NCBI GenBank assembly: GCA_947465495.1
Contig: CANIAS010000003.1
Coordinates: forward strand, 1-64,000
Length of the DNA stretch: 64,000 bases
Direction of reading: 5' to 3'
Origin: Candidatus Pollutiaquabacter sp.
GTDB lineage: Bacteria > Bacteroidota > Bacteroidia > AKYH767-A > 2013-40CM-41-45
A model generated the notes under the pieces. The model ran no database searches, was not told where the DNA came from, and saw only the letters and a list, made by a program, of their open reading frames with translations. Positions 58,672-64,000 of this stretch are shown piece after piece. The position numbers and the translations under genes are program-made. Within the stretch, counting starts at the first letter, position 1. Every line of letters starts with the position of its first letter.

Positions 58672-59361
58672 CTATTCGCTTGTAACAACAGTTTGCGTAT
58701 CATGCAATCTTCCGCCTTCACACTTTAAAATACGGGCGGGAAACTTGTCCATAATCCCGTAGTTGTGTGTCGCCATCAGAATCGAGGTGCCTTTTTGGCT
58801 GATATCGAATAAGAGTTTCATGATCTCTTCCGATGTTTCTGGGTCCAGGTTGCCAGTTGGTTCGTCAGCCAGTATTAATTCAGGATGATTTAGTAAAGCA
58901 CGTGCAATCACTACACGTTGTTGTTCTCCACCACTAAGCTCGTGGGGCATCTTGAATCCTTTGGTCGACAAGCCTACGTGCGCAAGCACTTCTTCCATAC
59001 GCGCCTGCATGGCGTTACGCTCGTTCCAGCCTGTTGCCGCAAGTACAAATTCAAGGTTCGCAAGAATGGTGCGATCAGGAAGAAGTTGAAAGTCTTGAAA
59101 TACAATGCCTAGCTTACGACGAAGAAAAGGAACCTGTCGTGAGGAAAGGTGATTTAATGAAAATCCAGCTACGCTCCCTTCGCCCTCGTCTAAAACAAGT
59201 TCTCCATAAAGTAATTTTAGCAGACTGCTTTTCCCGCTACCTGTTTTTCCAATTAGGTAAACGAATTCACCTTTGTCAATCTCCAGGTGGACGCCTGACA
59301 GTACCGGACTTTTCGATTGTGAAATTGTGGCGTTAGACAGTTTAACGATGCGGTTGGTCAT
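58672..59361 (-). CDS. ftsE: Cell-division ATP-binding protein FtsE
   Basis: GEFVYLIGKTGSGKSSLLKLLYGEL; LGIVFQDFQLLPDRTILANLEF; LSGGEQQRVVIARALLNHPELILADEPTGNLDPETSEEIMKLL. Confidence 0.9.
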   Translation of the reverse strand: MTNRIVKLSNATISQSKSPVLSGVHLEIDKGEFVYLIGKTGSGKSSLLKLLYGELVLDEGEGSVAGFSLNHLSSRQVPFLRRKLGIVFQDFQLLPDRTILANLEFVLAATGWNERNAMQARMEEVLAHVGLSTKGFKMPHELSGGEQQRVVIARALLNHPELILADEPTGNLDPETSEEIMKLLFDISQKGTSILMATHNYGIMDKFPARILKCEGGRLHDTQTVVTSE

Positions 59362-59504
59362 GGTGGAAAGTTAATTCGACGGTAAAAATACGCAGACTTC
59401 TTGTGGATCGTCGTGGGTAAGAAAGCAAATTATACACGTGAAATTACCATGATCCGACGACGGCAGTGATCGTAATTGCCAACGACGGATACGGCTATAG
59501 GAAA

Positions 59505-59705
59505 TTAATCCAGCTTTTTGATTTTTCCGTAGGGCAATTCACGGATGAGCTCAATCAATTCCTGCTCACGATGCCCGAGGCCGATTTTAGAGAGGGCTTT
59601 CTCGGGTCGGTCGACACGGAAGTATGCTAACAAGGTGAACTTCTCGTCGCGCAACTGAACGTAATCCGGAATTTTGGCAGTGCCTTTTACCTTCAAAATG
59701 TACAT
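59505..59705 (-). CDS. Small conserved-looking hypothetical protein (66 aa)
   Basis: MYILKVKGTAKIPDYVQLRDEKFTLLAYFRVDRPEKALSKIGLGHREQELIELIRELPYGKIKKLD; no competing ORF; protein-like composition. Confidence 0.6.
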   Translation of the reverse strand: MYILKVKGTAKIPDYVQLRDEKFTLLAYFRVDRPEKALSKIGLGHREQELIELIRELPYGKIKKLD

Positions 59706-59857
59706 CGCGTCAAAGATACTAAAATCAGCAAGTCGGTCGTATCTATAGTAGAAGTGTGCATAAGAGTGTTGGTAAATACAACCACTTCAAAAACAGTTAG
59801 ATGGGCGTTGTCAATAATTTTGTGCGAATATCGTTTAACGAGCATCAATCCCTCTGT

Positions 59858-62800
59858 ATGGTGAGAAGATTATTAGTGCTGCTGATCGCTACGATCAGCT
59901 GCACGACTGTGTTTGCACAGAAGACAACCGTTTACACGGAAGCTGACCGGAACTACCGGCTAGGTTTGGAGTTGCTGGATAAGCAGAAATACGGTGCTGC
60001 GCGGAAGGCCTTTGAGCAGACCTTGTATTCAACAGAAAGCATTTCCGACGAAGCACGGATGAATTCCACCTACTATATAGGATGGTGTGCCGCTGAGCTG
60101 TATCAAACAGATGCGGAATACCTGCTGCTTGGATTCATACAGCACTACCCGGAAAGTCCCAAGATGGAAGAGGCTTATTTTTCACTGGGCAATTATTATT
60201 ACCGTGCCAAGAAATACAAGAAATCACTGGAATGGTTCAGCCGTCTGGACCTGGCTACCTTGGACAAAGACGAAAGGGATGAAGTTAATTTTAAGATTGG
60301 GTATAGTGCCTACATGACAGAGGATTACGATAAGGCATCGCGTGCGTTTTTTGATGTGAAAGATGGAGACAGCAAGTATGCGACCGCTGCACAGTATTAC
60401 TATGCACACATGGCTTACGTGAGCGAGAATTATGAAACGGCGTTGAAGGAATTTCTGAAATTGCGCAACTCCGAGGCGTTTGCACCGGTCGCGCCTTATT
60501 ACATCACGCAGATCTATTACAAGCAAGGTAAATACGACGAGGTGTTGAAGTATGCACCTAATGCGCTCGATTCGGCTGGTGCTAGGAATGGCATGGAGAT
60601 AGCAAGAATGGTTGCTGAGTCGCACTACCGAAAAGGGGAGTACACCACAGCGCTACCTTATCTAACCGATTATGAAAAAAACTCTCCGAATGCCGGTGCC
60701 TCGGATTACTATGCAATCGCCTACAGTTATTACCGTACCAATCAATTTGAAAAAGCAATTCCTTATTTCCAGAAATTAACCGCTGTCGAGGATTCTTTGT
60801 CACAAAATGCCTATTACCATTTGGGCGATTGTTTTATTCATACCAATAATAAGCGGAGTGCGCGCAATGCCTATCAGTCTGCCGCAAAGATGACTTTCGA
60901 TCCCTTCATCACTGAGGAGTCTCGCTTTGCGTATGCCAAGCTTAGTTATGAATTGTCTTTTCAATCGGTAGCGATTGAGGCTTGTCGCTCTTTTGTGAAG
61001 GATTATCCCGAAAGCCAGCACGTGGCAGAGACCAATGAGATTCTTATAAATATTTATGCGAGCACACGCAATTATCGTGATGCGCTCATCGCGCTTGATG
61101 CCATCAAAACCAAGACTCCTGGTATGAAAGTGGCCTACCAAAAGGTTGCTTATTTCCGCGGTATAGAGTTGTTCATGGATAATAAGCTTCAGGATGCCAT
61201 TAAGATGTTTCAAACCTCGTTGGCAAATCCGGTCGATAATCGTTTGACAGCGGAAGCAAATTATTGGAAAGGGGAGGCCTATTATAAATTGGGTCAATAT
61301 GAACAAGCTGTTCGTTCCTACAATGATTTTCTGTTCATGCCTTCTGCAGTCACCTCCGAGCATTACAACCTTGCCAATTATAATGCGGGGTATGCTAATT
61401 TTAAATTGGAGAGTTACGCTAACTCACAGACAGCTTTTAGGAAATACATAAAGGATAAGCCACATACAGATCCTCAACGATATTCCGATGCGCTTTTACG
61501 TATTGCTGACTGCAGCTTTATGCTACGCGATCAGAATGCTGCACTTGATTTCTATAGTCAGGCTATTCAGTCAGGTGCTAAAGCATCCGACTATGCTTAT
61601 TATCAACGCGGAATTATCCTTGGTGTTCAAGGTAAATTGAATGAAAAAATTGCTTCGTTGGAAAAACTGATTGAGCAGTATCCTACATCTGTTTATTTGG
61701 ACGATGCCTTGTATGAAACAGGACAAGCGCACCTGACAATTGATAACAACGGTAAGGCCTTGACGTATTTTTCTAGAGTAATCAACGAGTTTCCTTCCAG
61801 TAGTTATGTGAAAAAGGCCGAGTTGGGCGAGGCGTTGGTCTATTACAACGAAGGTAAAGACGAGCAAGCTACGGCAGCATGCAAGCGAATCATTAGCAAA
61901 TATCCTAATTCGAATGAGTCGCGCGAAGCACTCTCGCAGCTCAAGAATATTTCAGTCTCTCAGCATAAAGTCGATGACTACCTGGCTTATGTCAAAGAAG
62001 TGCCTAACGCGGATCTTAGTACTGCCGGACAGGATTCAATCGTGTATGAAGCAGCGGAGTTGCTTTATACACAAGGTAAATGCGAAGAGGCCCAACGGGA
62101 TTTTGACAACTACCTGAGCAAGTATCCGAATGCAGTATTTAAAGTGAATGCCAATTATTACCGAAGCGATTGCTTGTACCGTTCCAAAAAATACGAAGAA
62201 GCATTGCCAGGTTATGAATATGTCATTGCCCAGCCTAAGAACTCTTTCACCGAAAAATCGTTGCTGAACGATGCGCTCATTCAGTTTCGTTTAAAACGAT
62301 ATGAAGAAGCCGCACAGCGATTTGATGCTCTGGAAAAGTCAGCCGAGGTGAAAGACAATATCACGGCAGCTCAAATAGGACAGCTGCGTGCCTATTATAA
62401 AATCGGAAAGTGCGACAGAGCACTCATTGCTGCAGGAAAGTTGCTTGCCAATACGAGCATCGACAAGGATCTTCAAAACGAAGCACAATTGATTACGGGA
62501 CGTTGTTATTTAGCAGAAGCTGATTTTGCTAAATCGAAGGCTGCATTTAGCGTTGTAGCTAAACGTACGAACTCTGAAATGACCGCAGAAAGTAAGTATT
62601 CGCTGGCGTTGATCGAATACAAACAACAGAACTACAAAGAGAGTCAAAAACTCATCTTTGAAGTGCAAAAGCAGGTGCCTTCCTACGATTTTTGGATTGC
62701 AAAATCATTTATCCTACTTGGCGACGACTACCTGGCGCTGAAAGATACCTTTCAGGCACGTGAGACCTACAAAAGCATCGTTGATAATTTTGAACGCGAA

Positions 62801-62953
62801 TCCAACGAACAAGAAGACTTAAAGCAAGTCGCACAGCAGAAGCTGGATGCGATCAATCAGTCGCGTGACGCTCGTGAAAAAGAATTGCTCGACGAGAAAC
62901 GTCGTTTATCCGGTGCCGGCGACGATTCGCTCGAAGTTAATCCGATCAAGTAA
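59858..62953 (+). CDS. Large tetratricopeptide-repeat protein, exported
   Basis: Signal peptide MVRRLLVLLIATISCTTVFAQ; many TPR units, e.g. AEANYWKGEAYYKLGQYEQAVRSYNDFL, AYFSLGNYYYRAKKYKKSLEWFSRL. Confidence 0.92.
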   Translation: MVRRLLVLLIATISCTTVFAQKTTVYTEADRNYRLGLELLDKQKYGAARKAFEQTLYSTESISDEARMNSTYYIGWCAAELYQTDAEYLLLGFIQHYPESPKMEEAYFSLGNYYYRAKKYKKSLEWFSRLDLATLDKDERDEVNFKIGYSAYMTEDYDKASRAFFDVKDGDSKYATAAQYYYAHMAYVSENYETALKEFLKLRNSEAFAPVAPYYITQIYYKQGKYDEVLKYAPNALDSAGARNGMEIARMVAESHYRKGEYTTALPYLTDYEKNSPNAGASDYYAIAYSYYRTNQFEKAIPYFQKLTAVEDSLSQNAYYHLGDCFIHTNNKRSARNAYQSAAKMTFDPFITEESRFAYAKLSYELSFQSVAIEACRSFVKDYPESQHVAETNEILINIYASTRNYRDALIALDAIKTKTPGMKVAYQKVAYFRGIELFMDNKLQDAIKMFQTSLANPVDNRLTAEANYWKGEAYYKLGQYEQAVRSYNDFLFMPSAVTSEHYNLANYNAGYANFKLESYANSQTAFRKYIKDKPHTDPQRYSDALLRIADCSFMLRDQNAALDFYSQAIQSGAKASDYAYYQRGIILGVQGKLNEKIASLEKLIEQYPTSVYLDDALYETGQAHLTIDNNGKALTYFSRVINEFPSSSYVKKAELGEALVYYNEGKDEQATAACKRIISKYPNSNESREALSQLKNISVSQHKVDDYLAYVKEVPNADLSTAGQDSIVYEAAELLYTQGKCEEAQRDFDNYLSKYPNAVFKVNANYYRSDCLYRSKKYEEALPGYEYVIAQPKNSFTEKSLLNDALIQFRLKRYEEAAQRFDALEKSAEVKDNITAAQIGQLRAYYKIGKCDRALIAAGKLLANTSIDKDLQNEAQLITGRCYLAEADFAKSKAAFSVVAKRTNSEMTAESKYSLALIEYKQQNYKESQKLIFEVQKQVPSYDFWIAKSFILLGDDYLALKDTFQARETYKSIVDNFERESNEQEDLKQVAQQKLDAINQSRDAREKELLDEKRRLSGAGDDSLEVNPIK

Positions 62954-62983
62954 TCAATTCGAATACAAACGATGGTAACTACC

Positions 62984-64000
62984 ATGAAAAAGATAACGAT
63001 AGTCAGTTTGCTGCTGTTTCCATTGATAGTATCTGCACAGCAACAGGAATCCGAACGGGACCTGGGAAACAAAGAATACATCATTGTGAAGGATTATAAA
63101 CCCGTATTGGCCGAGTCTGTGAAAATCTCCGATTTGCCCGATGGTGATACCGCTACAGTAATTGCGCTGCCGCAGTCCTATGATTTCGAATCCAGAAAGG
63201 CAGAGATACGCTACGAAGCAGCCTCTATCAAAGCAGTTAAGATCAAAGATGAGCCGCTTCCAAAATTATACCGTTGTTACTTAAAAGGCGGTGGCGGAAA
63301 TTATTCCAAATACATCGGCGAACTCTATGTCAACTCGCTGCGCTCCAAGAAAGGTTCCTTAGGATTGGCAGCAAAACATTTGTCAGGCTCTCCATCATTC
63401 ACGGATTTTGGAAATGCAGCGTATAGCAATAATTTGGGGCGAATAGATGGAAATTATTTCTTGAATCATGCCACTATCACCGGTGATGTGTTCTATAAAC
63501 GGGATGCCGTGCATTATTATGGCTATAACACAACGGATACCATCATCGATGATGAAGATTCTCGTCAACGGTTTACGGATATTGGTGCGCAAGCTGCCAT
63601 CGCGAGTACGTTTCTTGATAGTTCCCATGTGAATTACCGAGGAGGAATCGCTTATTCCGACTTGACTGACGATTTTGGAGTGAAAGAGTCACAATTGGTT
63701 ATCGACGGTGCAATCGCTAAGAGGTTCAAAGAAACAACCTTGGGAATGGACCTCTCGTTGGCTTTTTTCAATAAGAGTGATGCGACCTTTCAGGAACTTT
63801 CATTGAATTCTAACCTCGATCGAAATATACTTCGTTTCCGTCCTTATGTAGCATTCAACCGCGAACGCATACGTTTCAAGGGAGGAGTAGGTGTAGAGGC
63901 TGAAACCAACTTGGATGCAGCTGTGCATGTTTTTCCACGGTTAGAACTTCATGTTCCTGTATCAGAAGGCGTTCTTCGGTTCTTTGTAAAATTGGACGGC
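62984..64000 (+). CDS. Outer-membrane beta-barrel protein, N-terminal part (runs off the window end)
   Basis: ORF open at the window edge (not in the ORF track): MKKITIVSLLLFPLIVSAQQQESERDLGNKEYIIVKDYKPVLAESVKISDLPDGDT...; alternating barrel-like strands. Confidence 0.8.
   Translation, partial: MKKITIVSLLLFPLIVSAQQQESERDLGNKEYIIVKDYKPVLAESVKISDLPDGDTATVIALPQSYDFESRKAEIRYEAASIKAVKIKDEPLPKLYRCYLKGGGGNYSKYIGELYVNSLRSKKGSLGLAAKHLSGSPSFTDFGNAAYSNNLGRIDGNYFLNHATITGDVFYKRDAVHYYGYNTTDTIIDDEDSRQRFTDIGAQAAIASTFLDSSHVNYRGGIAYSDLTDDFGVKESQLVIDGAIAKRFKETTLGMDLSLAFFNKSDATFQELSLNSNLDRNILRFRPYVAFNRERIRFKGGVGVEAETNLDAAVHVFPRLELHVPVSEGVLRFFVKLDG

Noticed and set aside
58672-59361. ftsE without adjacent ftsX as an anomaly
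   Set aside because: FtsE and FtsX genes are often unlinked in this phylum, to my knowledge; not enough here to flag.
60224-61867. Minus-strand ORFs antisense to the TPR gene
   Set aside because: Repetitive antisense translations of TPR repeats; no independent support.

Overview
64-kb chromosomal window from a member of the Bacteroidota. The lineage call rests on gliding proteins GldD/GldE, T9SS-type C-terminal sorting domains, TAnnTTTG promoter boxes and an AURKAIP1/COX24 mini-protein. The content is mostly housekeeping: coaX, ctaA, ssb, mutY, two HU genes, rng, recX, prfB, fumC, a manC-type guanylyltransferase, feoAB, mlaEF, gcvP, hemL, kynU/kmo, gyrB, dnaX, paaABCD-paaG and ftsE, plus outer-membrane and secreted proteins and one tRNA-Phe. 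I saw no rRNA, CRISPR array, prophage or transposase. The most interesting signals are recoding or hidden-gene signals that the ORF track does not show: (1) an A10 run in the dnaX linker, preceded by AGGAG and placed so that both alternative frames stop almost at once, which is a candidate switch for making tau and gamma; (2) the programmed +1 frameshift in prfB, which splits that gene in the ORF track; (3) a 29-codon AURKAIP1/COX24-type ORF; (4) a tRNA-Phe placed 19 nt upstream of a response-regulator start codon; (5) a fused cytidylyltransferase/GHMP-kinase-like gene with a fucose-type permease and a mutarotase, sitting in opposite orientation between mutY and ssb. All family calls come from reading motifs by eye; no database search was run.
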